Below, in pieces: positions 34,715-44,920 of a DNA stretch of 64,000 bases. A model generated the notes under the pieces. The model had not been told where the DNA came from, did no database searches, and saw only the letters and a program-made list of their open reading frames with translations. The position numbers and the translations under genes are program-made. The stretch's first letter is position 1. Each line of letters begins with the position of its first letter. The stretch is from Cycas panzhihuaensis (taxonomy: Eukaryota; Cycadophyta): contig CM041465.1 of NCBI GenBank assembly GCA_023213395.1, positions 230,399,741 through 230,463,740 on the forward strand. Reading direction: 5' to 3'.

Positions 34715-37221
34715 TGAAACACTCGCTACGGGGCGGTGATCCTACGTCTAGTAAAGGGATATAAAAAGGTACTACGCTAACTAAGCCAGACAGGGAGGAT
34801 CTCACCTCGCAGGACGTCTGTGCGCCAGAGCGTGGGTTCGGGACTACAAGGTGCCTGGTTGCTTCCAGGTAGCCGTGCAAAAACAAGGCCTTCCTACCCT
34901 TCGGATGGCCAGGAAGGAAAGGAAATGCCTTGCGCATTGCGTCTTCTCAAGGCAATGAGAAGGCAACGAAGATAGGGGCAACTAATTTAATATGTAAGCA
35001 GATGTGGCTTGGGTACGATCCAAATGGGCTATCTATGCTATGCTATGTAAAGCAAAAAAAATAATGCAAGAAAATGAATGTTTTCCCCCTTTTATCCTTT
35101 ATGTTCTTTTATCTTTCCTTATCTATTCAGGTAAATGCATGAAAAAAGAAATAGCATAAAAGGAAACATGCAGGAAGCGAGGGGAATACCTAGATCTGGC
35201 ATTTGAGTAGAGGCGTGGCTTATCTCTCTAAGTCCCGCTCCTTCTTTCTCCTTTCCCCGTGCATGCAAGGCCGATCGACGGTGGTAGAGGGGCCCACTTA
35301 CCTCCCCTTGAGCATGCAAAATTAAATGAAATGAAAGGAACGGAAAAGAAGCTTGAAACTAAGAAAGAGAAGTAAAGTGCAGGGAGCTAACCAGCAATGG
35401 GCTCGTCCCATGTAACACTCCACCAACATGATCCTGCAAACAAGTAAGAAGGGCACCTTCCTCTCGGAAGAGAAGCCACAAGATCTACCAAGAAATATAT
35501 GTATACGTATGAACTGAAATCAACCGAAACTAAGATCTAAACTATGCATCAAAATGTAGCAAAATGAAATAAAAGCATATGAGAAACACTCACACTACCA
35601 TGTACCATGAAAACATACGAAATGAAACTGAGTATAGCCTCAGGATGGCTAACTCACCCACGGGAGGACTCCACGGAACTCAGGGAGGAAACACTAATTG
35701 GCAATAGGGTAGTGATGGGTTATCTACGCCAAACGGGAAGCTCAAACCAAATCTCTTAAACTTCCCTAGCCCGTTCCCTAAGAAAGCATGGGTGGTAAAG
35801 GGATAGAGGACAAGGGATGGAACCCTTGGGGAGAAGGACGGCAATGGGGGACAGAACCCCACCTACCTCCCTCAAATCCTCGTACGTACGCCTTTACACC
35901 GGCTAACTCAGGAAAAGGTGAAAAAGATAGCTTAGGGAAGATGGACGGGCCCCCAAGAAACATAGGAAAATACCTCTACCCTAGAGCAACACTATGGGGG
36001 AGCTGTGGCTAACTAGGATCACCTTCATTTAGGAGCAAAAGAACTAAAATAGTAGAGAAAAGAAAGAAATGAACTACTTGCAAGTAAAAGCAAGAGAGTT
36101 GTAAGAAAAAAAACAAGGAGTTGTAAGTACAAACTAAGAAATACATTGTACAGGAGATTTAGCATGCATTTTGCCACTTAGAATAGCAACAATAAGTAAT
36201 AAACAGAGGCTGGTTATGAGTAGTTCCTGTAAAGGTATGGCTGAAGGGAGCTCCTTGCAAGTTTGGAGCTTTGGAGTTGATCCTTGAGACAGCTTTTTGG
36301 GTGAAGAAGATCCTTGAATCCTTAAGCACCTGCAAGAGGAATGGAGCTGGCTGTGGAAAGCTGTAAGGGGTAGTAATGGCCCTCTGAAATCCGGTGATGG
36401 CGACCCACTTCACCTTCTCCAGTTGCTGTGTATGAAGTTGTTTGTTTTCTGTGTGTTTTTCCTATGCAAAGTCTTTGAAATTCTTCTTGGGGGTTTGAAA
36501 AATGAGCAAAAAGTCCTGAAAAATGGGAGGAAAATTCCCTTTATCCCTTGTTCACAGCAAATGAAGGTTGGGGATGTCAGGGCGTCTCCAATCGAACGAA
36601 GCCACGCGATAGTTTCGCGAAAAAAGTGGAAACTGTCACGTGGTTCTCTTTTTTAAATTTCGAACAGTCGTACCGTGGCAAACTCTGCGGTACCGCTGCA
36701 AACTCTATGGTACCGCTAAGTTTACCACGGTATCAGCCTGGAATTAAAAAAAAGAGAAAAACGGGTAGAAATACCAGGTTTTGAGGCAAAAACAGAGGCT
36801 AAACATGAGTCAGATCAGCTGAGGGAATGCCCAGGTAGTGGGCAAGTACCCAGAATAATGCAAAGAGTCCTAACTAAGGATCAAATCAGACTTAAGAAGG
36901 ACTGCAACATGTTGCAACAAGAGCAAATAAGATTGACGAAAACATCCCGGAGGACCGTGGGGACACCGTGGGTGGTTGTGCGCCATACGGGGTGTAACAT
37001 TCACTGAGGAATGCCCCCGCTATGAGTCGTCATAAATTTGAAGGTGTCTTTGTAAGCACATGGATAATGAACAAGTAGAAAAGCAATGTGTGCAGGCAGG
37101 CATATGTCAAACAACCTACTCTAAATAACCTTAATCAAACTAAGGCAAGAAAAGTAAGAGAATATACCTGAACAACCCTGCATCGATGCATCTCGAGTCC
37201 ATTCCCAGTAGCTGGGAAACA
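34715..37221 (-). repeat. Gyp-C: solo LTR of the Gyp-A/B family
   Basis: 2507 bp, with the same termini as the Gyp-A and Gyp-B LTRs (minus-strand TGTTTCCCAGC... to ...TTTCA). Flanks CCACC (34710-34714) and CCACT (37222-37226) are a target duplication with one mismatch. No internal gypsy sequence is attached. It lies in the leader of Cop-G and is the innermost insertion of the nest. Confidence 0.9.
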
Positions 37222-37226
37222 CCACT

Positions 37227-37440
37227 AAAGGATTGGAATCCTTGGGCCTTGCAACTCCTTCTATTATGCTTCCAAACCTGTAAAAGAGAAAGGGAAAGCA
37301 AACAATATAAAATATACTATGATAATAACTTGAAAATATTTTTAAATCTACTTTCATAATCTCCTTCACCACATGAATTGTGGGAGAGAAGGAAGTGATG
37401 GCTCTATTGTAAGTGCAAGTAAGGAATAGGAAGGAAGCAA
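37227..37440 (-). other. Cop-G leader next to primer-binding site
   Basis: Continuation of the Cop-G leader on the other side of Gyp-C, up to the primer-binding site. No coding signal. Confidence 0.55.
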
Positions 37441-37452
37441 TCTCTAATACCA
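37441..37452 (-). other. Cop-G primer-binding site
   Basis: Minus strand TGGTATTAGAGA, two bases inside the 5' LTR. It is one of the usual decayed forms of TGGTATCAGAGC (initiator Met tRNA); Cop-H has TGGTATTAGAGC. Confidence 0.88.
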
Positions 37453-37454
37453 CA

Positions 37455-37752
37455 TAAAAAGAGTGGATCTATCTTTCATCTCCATGCACTAAACGCAAAG
37501 GAAAATATGGGAGAAAAAGAGACTTGAGAGAAAGAAAGTAGCTCTCACAAAAAGGTGAGATAAAAATGAGCCTCCTCCATTGACCTTTTACTTTTATATT
37601 GAGAGAGGGAGCATTAGAGTTAGGTGAAATGAAATTATACATAATGCACATGAAAGTGAATTTCACTTAAGTGATCTAATTTAAAGTTCACTTAAGACCC
37701 TTTTTAGAAATAATCAACTAATGTAATGATCTTATGACATTAACCCTTTTCA
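37455..37752 (-). repeat. Cop-G 5' LTR
   Basis: 298 bp. A good TATA-like box, TATAAAAG, lies at 37591-37598 on the minus strand, about 155 bases into the LTR. The 3' terminal CA has become TA. Confidence 0.92.
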
Positions 37753-37757
37753 GCTAT

Positions 37758-38260
37758 ATTCACTTGGGATGAGTGATAGAGATGCAATTACAAATCATTT
37801 CACTGCATTTAACATTGTGGTAAGCTAACTTATTTTAGTTGGGGTAAGAATGTCTGAAGAATATAAGTGTATTACCCTATTATGTTCACTTCCTGATTCC
37901 TAGGATAATCTTGTGATGATGACTAGTAGCACGACTGCTACTACCCTGAAATTTGATGATGTTGTTACTGATTTACTGTTAGAAGAGATAAGGCAAAAAT
38001 CTTCTGAGGATTATTTGAAAGAAGCATTAGTGGTGAGAGATCAAATACTAGATCACGACCAATAAAAGCCTAGGAATAGATGACCAAAATCCAAAGGAAA
38101 ATCTAAATCTCTGGGTAGAGGATATTTAGTATGCTGGAGATGTGGGAAGGCTGGCCATATCAAGAGCCAGTGTCGAGTTAAGGTTGACAAGGGAAATTCA
38201 CTTGAAGCTACTTCTTCCATGGTAACAAAAGCCTCTGATGAAGCTGATGGTGATGTTTAT
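37758..38260 (+). pseudogene. gag: Cop-F Gag, C-terminal part with zinc knuckle
   Basis: This resumes the gag cut by Cop-G. The reading is SLGMSDRDAITNHFTAFNIV, then LLCSLPDS, DNLVMMTSSTTATTLKFDDV and LLLEEIRQKSSEDY, all standard for the UBN2-type gag of this copia branch. A perfect nucleocapsid knuckle CWRCGKAGHIKSQC follows (38132-38173). TAA and TAG stops stand at places where the family has Gln. The junction with the N-terminal half at 27680 needs only removal of Cop-G and one copy of the target duplication. Confidence 0.88.
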
Positions 38261-38568
38261 TTGGCAACCTCAAGTAAGTTATTAAATGTTGAGTCTTGGT
38301 TAATTGACTTTGGTGCCTCACTTCATGCTACTCTCCATAGGTATTAGTTTTGTGAATACACAAAGATTGATAGAGGTGGGTATTTCTTAGGGATCATTAC
38401 CCATATAAACTTATGGTCCATGGAAGGGTAAAGGTTCAATTTAAGGATGGAAGGGTTAAAACTATCCCAGATGTAAGTCATATTCTTGGTTTGTCTATGA
38501 GTTTGTTATCAGTTAGTCAATTGGATAATACAAGAATAGAAGCGATCTTCAATAAAGACAGTTACTGA
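38261..38568 (+). pseudogene. Cop-F protease
   Basis: This is the aspartic protease of the polyprotein. SWLIDFGASLHAT (38297-38332) is the active-site segment. Copia proteases usually read with Asp-Ser-Gly-Ala-Ser; here Ser is Phe, while the catalytic Asp (codon 38306-38308) and Gly are kept. Downstream lie YPYKLMVHGRVKVQF and ISDVSHILGL-like text ending in SLLSVSQLD, the usual end of the domain. A TGA stop closes it at 38566. Confidence 0.82.
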
Positions 38569-39450
38569 ATGGTTCAAAGAGCATTGGCATTAACAAGGTG
38601 GGTTCAATTTAGAACACTATACAAGTTTAATGTAAGTACAGTGTGTGCTAGAAGTTACAGTCTAGCTATTACAGAAAGTAGTAATAATGAAGGGAGGACT
38701 CAAATATCACCTACTAGTAAAACTATGTTGTGGTATCAAAGACTTGGCCATATTGGAGAGAAAAGCCTCCATGATTTATTCTCCAAAGGTATGGTAGAAG
38801 ACATCTCTAGAATTAATGGCTCCTTTGATTTTGATTTTTGTGAGTATTATATGTATGGTAAACAGAATCGAGTTAATTTTCCTTCAAGCTCGAAGAAAGC
38901 AAAGGGTATTCTGCAAGTGGTATACAATGATGTTTTTGGACCTGTTGATGTACCCTCATTAGGTGGATCCAAATACTTTATCTCATTTATATATGATTTC
39001 TCGAGAAAGATATATCTATACTTTCTCAAGCAAACATCTAAAGTCTTCAGTAAATTCAAAGAATTCAAGGTGTTAGTCAAGAATTAGAGTGACAAGCAAT
39101 CAAGGTATTGAAGATAGATAATAGAGGAGAGTTTTGCTCAAAGGAGTTTGAGTAGTTCTATAAGTAGTGTGGGATAGCAAGGCAAAAGATAATTCCCTAT
39201 ATGCCACAGTAGAATGGAGTTATTGAAAGGATGAATAGGACCTTACTAGAGAAATCAAGGAGTATACTCAGTGCTACTAGATTAGAGAAGAAATTCTGGG
39301 CAGAGGTTGTGATGACTATAAGATACCTGATAAATAGATCATTGACAACTGCCTTAGTATATAAAACACCTGAAGAAGTGTAGTCTAGTAAGAAACCATC
39401 TCTTGATCATCTTAGAGTGTTTGGTTGTGAAGATTTTGTGCATGTTCCTA
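38569..39450 (+). pseudogene. int: Cop-F integrase with complete D,D35E triad
   Basis: Open part 38569-39087 holds the pre-integrase zinc domain (LWYQRLGHIGEKSLHDL, CEYYMYGKQ) and the start of the core with YNDVFGPV (Asp codon 38939-38941), SGGSK-like text and FSRKIYLYFLKQ. A stop and frame change near 39090 follow. The core resumes with LKIDNRGEF (Asp 39117-39119) and NGVIERMNRTLL (Glu 39225-39227), exactly 35 residues apart. FWAEVVMTIRYLINRS follows. The second zinc Cys pair is damaged (CEYYMY where CxxC is usual). The triad is complete, but the reading frame is broken. Confidence 0.87.
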
Positions 39451-40680
39451 AACAATAAAGGACTAAGCTTGATTTCAAAGCACAAAAGACCATTTTCATT
39501 AGCTATGGTAATGGTGTTAAAGGATATAAGCTTTATAACCTTGATACATAAAAGGTAATGTATAGTCGTGATGTTGTCTTTAGAGAGTAGTTAAAGTCTC
39601 TAAAGCAAGATGAAGAACTAAAGGAGAATAACTTTAAGAAGGTATAATTTGAATTAAGGGATGAAGATTCTAAATCAGAATATGAGTCAACTGAAGAGGA
39701 AGAACCAACTGTAGAGATAGCTCAACCTCAAGAACCCCACATCTTGAGGAGATCAACCTATGAGAGAAGATATCCTAACAAGTATATTCCTAAAGACTTT
39801 TATCATTCCTCTTTTATTTTATCTACTACAGATGGTAATCCAAGTACTATTTGGGAGGCTCTAGAGTCAAAAGAGAGCCAGCTTTGGATGAAGGCCATGT
39901 AAGAAGAAATGATAGCCTTGGACAAAAATAATACATGGGATTTGGTGGGTCTGCCTGATGGCAAAAAACCTGTTGATAATAAATAGATTTTCAAGAAGAA
40001 GTTCCTGGAAGATGGTGTTGTGGAAAAGTATAAGGCTCGCTTGGTAGCAAAAGGATATTCCCAAGTCAAGGGAATAGATTTTAGTGAGGTATTTTCTTCT
40101 ATTGTAAAAGTTGCTTCAATTAGATTTTTATTGGCTATAGTAGCTGTCAATGACCTTGAGGTGGATCAAATGGATGTGAAGATTGCATTTGTTCATAGTG
40201 ACCTTGAGGAGGAAATTTATATGTTGCATCTTGAAGGGTTTGAAGTTACAGGAAAAGAGAATATGGTGTGCATGTTGAAGAAGTTATTATATAGCTTAAA
40301 ATAGTCATTAAGGATGTAGTATCAAAAGTTTAATTCACATATGTTGGCGGATGGCTTTGTGCATAGCAAAGCAGATCATTATATTTATCATAAATAGGTT
40401 GGTGATTATTTTTTTTATTCTGGCTTTATATGTTAATGACATACTTTTAGTTGGTAACAATAAAGAAATGAATCAACTTGTGAAAGGCTAACTAACATCT
40501 CATTTTGAGATGAAGGATCTTGGTGTTGCATTTTTTATTTTAGGCATTGAGATTAAAAGAGATAGGAGAAATAGGAAGATTTGGCATAGCCAAAGATAAT
40601 ATATTGAGACAATATTGTAGTGATACAAGTTACATGATAGTAAATAAGTTAATGTTCCTCTTCCTATTGGTTTAAAACTA
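39451..40680 (+). pseudogene. Cop-F reverse transcriptase and preceding spacer
   Basis: An acidic spacer (ESTEEEEPTVEIAQPQEP, near 39685-39735) leads to the RT. The open part 40020-40304 begins VEKYKARLVAKGYSQVKGID and continues FSEVFSSIVKVASIRFLLAI, DVKIAFVHSDLEEEIYM and KKLLYSLK, all copia RT boxes. A frame change at the T-run near 40407-40415 precedes LYVNDILLVGNN: the catalytic YVDD has its first Asp changed to Asn (codon 40435-40437, G-to-A). FEMKDLGVAFFILGIEI follows. The enzyme is dead at the active site. Confidence 0.88.
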
Positions 40681-41345
40681 TCAGTTGAACAATGCCCAAA
40701 GAATCACCAAGAAGTTGAATACATGGCATTTGTCCCTTATGCTAGTGCTATCAGTAGCCTAATGTATGCGATGGTTTGCACTTGACTAGACATTGCATAT
40801 GCAGTGAAAGTAGTTAGCAGGTATATGTCAAACCTATACAAGGAGCATTGGGTGGATGTGAAAAGGATTTTCAGGTATTTGTGAGGTACATTAGACTATG
40901 GAATTTGCTATCAAGGAGATCCCATGGAGAGTAGAACAGTGAACATAAGAGGTTTGATTGATGCTGATTGGGCTAGAGATCTTGATAGCAGAAGATCTAC
41001 AAGCGGGCATGTTTTTACCCTTTGTGGTGATGCAGTTAGTTGGATGAGTAAAAGATAACAAGTTATAATACTTTCTAGCATAGAAGCAGAGTATATGGTA
41101 GCTACTCATGCATGTAAGGAAGCGTTTTGGTTATAGAGATTATGCACAGATATTGGCTTTAAGTAGGATGATGTAATGATAGATTGTGATAGTCAAAGTA
41201 TAATCTACCTACCAAAGAATCCCATTTTTTATGCTTAGTCAAAGCATATTGATGTGCAATTCTATTTTGTGAGAGAAATAGTTCAAGATCATAAGGTGGA
41301 TTTGCAGAAGATTGTTACATAAGAGAATGTTGCAGTCTCAGTGGC
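40681..41345 (+). pseudogene. Cop-F RNase H domain
   Basis: The reading is interrupted, but the boxes are clear: YASAISSLMYAMV, DIAYAVKVVSRYMSN, HWVDVKRIFRYL, then GLIDADWARDLDSRRSTSGH (first catalytic Asp region kept), SSIEAEYMVATHACKEAFWL, DCDSQSIIYL (family CDNQSAI), AQSKHIDVQFYFVRE. The final ADIFTKAL-type segment is degenerate (VAVSVAKIVS). Several TAG stops and one TGA interrupt it. The 3' polypurine tract and LTR follow at 41453 and 41464. Confidence 0.85.
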
Positions 41346-41452
41346 TAAGATTGTTAGCACAAAAAAATTTAGATGGTATAGAATTGCAATGGGTGTTTGT
41401 GATTTTGCCATTCAATAGTTGTGTATGCAGGTTTTCTTGTAAAGTGTTCAAC

Positions 41453-41463
41453 AAGTGGGAGAT
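41453..41463 (+). other. Cop-F polypurine tract
   Basis: AAGTGGGAGAT ends directly at the 3' LTR start, the classic copia plus-strand primer site. Confidence 0.88.
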
Positions 41464-41953
41464 TGTTAGATATATTGAACATTTTGTAAGTATTACATGG
41501 GTATATGCATTACACCTGAGCCCCTTTGTGGGGGTCCACGAGCCCGTTGTAGGACCCCCAACTGAGGGGTCTAAGGCTCCCCCCAAGTAGGGATTCAGGG
41601 GTGGGAGCCCCTGAGAAAAACTTTTGGGTGTCTTATGGGGGTCTTTTGATGGCCTATGGTTTATGCCCATTATATTGTAAAACCGCAAGGTGGTATCTTG
41701 TAATGTTATGTCTATATATTCTTATGTAACGACACATGTAACATGATAGTGGTACAGATCAGTCTATGTGAAAAGTTGGGGTTTATTCATCTTTGTAATT
41801 CTTTAGCTATTGCTTAGATTAATAAAAGGTCTATGCTTAGACCTGAATTTCCTGGTGTTCTTTGTTGAGTGCTTAGTTTGTTTATACTATTTGTTCTTTG
41901 CATGGTTTAAAGTTCTGTTATCACATTACTTCTGCGATTATATTTTCTGTTCA
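41464..41953 (+). repeat. Cop-F 3' LTR
   Basis: 490 bp, homologous to 26818-27283. The extra length comes mostly from the GC-rich island near 41520-41615, which has CTCCCCCCAAGTAGGGATTC not seen in the 5' copy. Followed by target duplication CAAAA. Confidence 0.94.
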
Positions 41954-41958
41954 CAAAA

Positions 41959-43003
41959 AATAAATTCTTGAAACTTAAGATATTAAAGAAAATACAGAGG
42001 TACATTTTTTAAAAAAGAAATTAAGTGATTTAGTGTTTCAACCCCTTTAGAAGTTTAGTTGTTAGTTGTATAGGTACTGCCAATGATTGGTGGATGATAT
42101 ACTAGGGGGTTAACAAACACTAAATAACATTCCAATATAATTAAATTTTAGAAATCTATATAAAAAAAAAAATTACTTTGTTAAAAAAGTTTCACCTCTT
42201 GTATACTCAAATGGTGAAAAATTAATTTATAGGATAAAATATATAGATTAATTACAAATTAAATTAATAAAAAATAATTACACATTAAATACAACTAATG
42301 AATTTGCTCTAGATATTCATAGAGGCAAATTAAAACCTACAAAAATCTCATCAATGACTCACTCAAATAATCACACAAAATAGCAACAACATTTCAAATG
42401 AATGATAATAGTAATACTCAACATAAACCCATGAGTAACACATGAGCTTAAGGTTGCACCCTAACACATCCATAAATGATGAGTAGGCTTTACAGATCCA
42501 CCTCCTCTCATAACATGAAATTGGAAAACTAACAAAATAGAGAACCTTCAATATGGCATAGTAATATAATCACCTCACAAGTAATGTTGGAGTTTAACTA
42601 TAGACATACATGCATAAACAACAAATAATGCTAGTATAATGCACAAATAATAATTATATACTAACTAATACTATGCAACACATAGGTATAGGTATGAACA
42701 AAGGGTACCAACATAAATCCATAATAGCCATAAATAAAATAATAGGTAGAAGAGCACCATAAACAATAAATAGGATAGACCCTTGGTAGGGTTTTACCTT
42801 AATACCATGAACTTGTGAAAGGTAAATAGGTTCCTCCTCACAACCATAGCTACGAACCCATGAATAGTGTCTCTACAGCTTACACTGGCAAACAAAATTA
42901 CTTTACATAGCACTAGCATAATGATAATCTTCAAAAACACATCAAGGATGACAAACCCTAACTAGCAACACAACATACTTATATAACCTTACTTTAATGC
43001 AGA
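41959..43003 (-). other. Cop-E2 leader, part 2
   Basis: Matches 18890-20230 of Cop-E1 with internal gaps, continuing from 26812. No coding signal. The primer-binding site at the LTR edge is unrecognisable, unlike the perfect one in Cop-E1. Confidence 0.7.
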
Positions 43004-43285
43004 CTAGAAAAATAAAGTTAATAGAAAGTAATAATGCATGAATAATAAAAATAACAATCACGGGTATCATAATGGCACTCTTAAGGTACCTTAACTTAGA
43101 TTAAGACCATAAGAATTTGATGTTACATTAATATAGCAATATGATACATTGAGTGCGTATTTCTAATACACGATTTGGCTGTGCATGGAACCCATCACAA
43201 AATACTAATATCTTAATAAAATTAATTACACAAATGTGCATTTTATAACTTTACCTTGTAAAGTATGAATGAAGCTATTTTAACA
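43004..43285 (-). repeat. Cop-E2 5' LTR
   Basis: 282 bp, minus-strand start TGTTAAAATAGC. Homologous to the other Cop-E LTRs. Confidence 0.87.
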
Positions 43286-43495
43286 TGAATTAGCTATGTC
43301 AATAGGCACTATACTATAAATCTTAGGAAAATGCCAAATTAGGCCTCAAGCATTAAACTAAAAGGAATAACTCTTTGTTCTAGGTGGTTCATGAGAGTAG
43401 TGAAAGGATAAGAGGCTTGGAAAATTTTAGTTAGTCATAACATTATGTTTTACCAATTTTGGGCCCCTTTCCCTTAATTTAGGAGCATCAAGTAT
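43286..43495 (+). pseudogene. LINE copy 2, 3' end
   Basis: Counterpart of 20514-20735 (SRWFMRVVKG reading near 43380). Similarity to copy 1 stops at the same point, after GGAGCATCAAGTATAA. Confidence 0.6.
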
Positions 43496-44332
43496 AATTC
43501 TTTCACTCTCAATAGTTAAATACATTTTAGATATGCATTTATTATTTATCATTTACTTAACATCATATTTGATTATCTATATTTACTTAACATTTGCCTT
43601 ACACAGTATTTGATCAAGCATTTATTTGATTTCTTATGAATATCGTATCTTTCATACTAATAACATCTTCCATATGTTTTGTAGTTACAATAAAGTTGAG
43701 TCAACACACAAAATAGGCATCTATTCTTTCATTGTGATGACACTCTCTTTTATTACTTTTCACTTTTTTCTTTTTTTCTTTTTTTGTCATTATTTATAAA
43801 TGAAATTATTAATTCCATCTATATCATTATGTGTATCTCTTTGAGTTAATGAGATTCAAATACTTATAGGTAAAAAATGAACACTGTATGAGGGAGTTAT
43901 CCTCCTTTTATAATTCAACCTTCTCCCATGGCCCTATTTCCCACTTCTTAAGGATGACTTCATAATTAATTCCTTAAAAAAAAATATTTTTCTCTCTAAA
44001 ACTAACTTCTATGTTAATTTATATGATCTATTCCTTAAATTAATTTACTATAAATGCCTATTCATTAGGTTCATTTCATCCTAAGTTCTAAAAAAAACCC
44101 CTTTAGAGTTTTAAACCTTAGGATTACTCCTTTCTTTATTTGCTTATGCTCAAATAAGGCACTATTTATTAGATTTTTTATCTGATTTTTCCATTAGCTA
44201 GAGTATTTTCATGTGCCCTAGCCATTTTCACCATGCTTATGGAGTTTTATAGTCATTTGATTCATGAATTTCTATGTTTTCTTTATTATTATATTAATTT
44301 CTAACATACTACATGTTGCTTATGTAACTTGT
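43496..44332. other. No gene seen
   Basis: AT-rich sequence with T-runs near 43765-43785. No reading frame, LTR or repeat partner was recognised. Confidence 0.5.
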
Positions 44333-44595
44333 ATAGTATACCATCAAAGTACTATATAAATCATGTGGTACACCATTAATGTCCTATATAACTCATGTGA
44401 TATACCACCAAAATCCTATATAAGTCATGTAGTATACTATATATAGTATACTACTAATGTATTATGTAATTTAAGTCGTATACTAGTGAAGTTCTATATA
44501 AGTCAAGTGGTATGTCATAAGTGATACCATTAAAGTTCTATATAAATCAAGTGGTATCATACCATTGATGTTTTCATAACTCAAGTGGTAGGACA
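44333..44595. repeat. Degenerate 32-bp tandem repeat
   Basis: About seven units of the form GTGGTATACCA(C/T)(C/T)AA... followed by a CTATATAA(A/G)TCA end, many exactly 32 bases apart. Two units are longer through an internal duplication. The array ends at GGACA (44591-44595), the target duplication of Cop-H. No further units are seen after Cop-H. Confidence 0.8.
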
Positions 44596-44906
44596 TGAAA
44601 GAGGTTAATGTATCAAGGTCATTTATGTAGATTAATTATGCAACCTTATGATATATTGTTAGCATTAGTCTCTTAATATAATACACTTTATGTGCATTTA
44701 GATGTAATTTCAGGTTCATTTCATTAGGCAGGAAAATCCTAACCCTAATGCTCACCCTCAATAATAAAAGGTGAAATCTCAAGGAGGGAGTAATTATTCA
44801 TTCTCACCTCCAAGTTTGCTCTCATATTTTGTTTCATCTTATTTTCATTCTCCATTGCCATTGTGTGCATGTGAGTGATTTATTCCCTAGATCCATCCTT
44901 CCTTCA
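44596..44906 (+). repeat. Cop-H 5' LTR
   Basis: 311 bp, TG...CA termini. AATAATAAAAGG near 44760 is the TATA-like or polyadenylation-like candidate. Its 3' half (CTCACCTCCAAG...TCCATTGCCATTGTG) is almost unchanged between the two LTRs. Confidence 0.96.
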
Positions 44907-44908
44907 TA

Positions 44909-44920
44909 TGGTATTAGAGC
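44909..44920 (+). other. Cop-H primer-binding site
   Basis: TGGTATTAGAGC, two bases after the LTR: one mismatch to the initiator Met-tRNA complement. Confidence 0.92.

Larger units (their letters stand above)
27686..37752 (-). mobile_element. Cop-G: Ty1/copia element inserted in Cop-F gag, itself carrying solo LTR Gyp-C
   Basis: The 3' LTR is 27686-27983 and the 5' LTR 37455-37752, each 298 bp, with minus-strand start TGAAAAGGGTTAAT. The primer-binding site is 37441-37452 and the polypurine tract AAGGAGGAGA adjoins 27983. Flanks ACTAT (27681-27685) and GCTAT (37753-37757) are a target duplication with one mismatch. The order of gag (near 32960) to RNase H (near 28440) is copia-type. It belongs to the same family as Cop-H (44596-51580) on the plus strand. 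The leader is interrupted by Gyp-C (34715-37221). Confidence 0.93.
26818..41953 (+). mobile_element. Cop-F: full-length Ty1/copia element, interrupted by Cop-G
   Basis: The 5' LTR is 26818-27283 and the 3' LTR 41464-41953; both start TGTTAGATATATTGAA and end TTCA. Perfect 5-bp target duplications CAAAA lie at 26813-26817 and 41954-41958. The primer-binding site is at 27286, and the polypurine tract AAGTGGGAGAT is directly before 41464. The internal order is gag, protease, integrase, RT, RNase H, which is the copia order. Cop-G (27686-37752) sits in gag: reading before and after it joins in the KKxxY region of the copia gag. Without nested DNA the element is about 5.1 kb. Confidence 0.95.
24932..43285 (-). 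mobile_element. Cop-E2: duplicate of Cop-E1, split by Cop-F
   Basis: The LTRs are 24932-25213 (3') and 43004-43285 (5'), both 282 bp. The interior, 25214-26812 plus 41959-43003, is colinear with Cop-E1 across the Cop-F insertion: 41959 continues where 26812 stops, as seen by matching Cop-E1 near 18890. Flanks TAAAT (24927-24931) and TGAAT (43286-43290) are the same as for Cop-E1, and the LINE insertion point is identical. The two are therefore one insertion that was later copied together with the LINE. The primer-binding site is degenerate (near 42991-43003). Confidence 0.87.

Noticed and set aside
44333-44595. 32-bp direct repeats considered as a CRISPR array
   Set aside because: Units adjoin each other with no unique spacers, are degenerate, and lie in a plant retrotransposon landscape.
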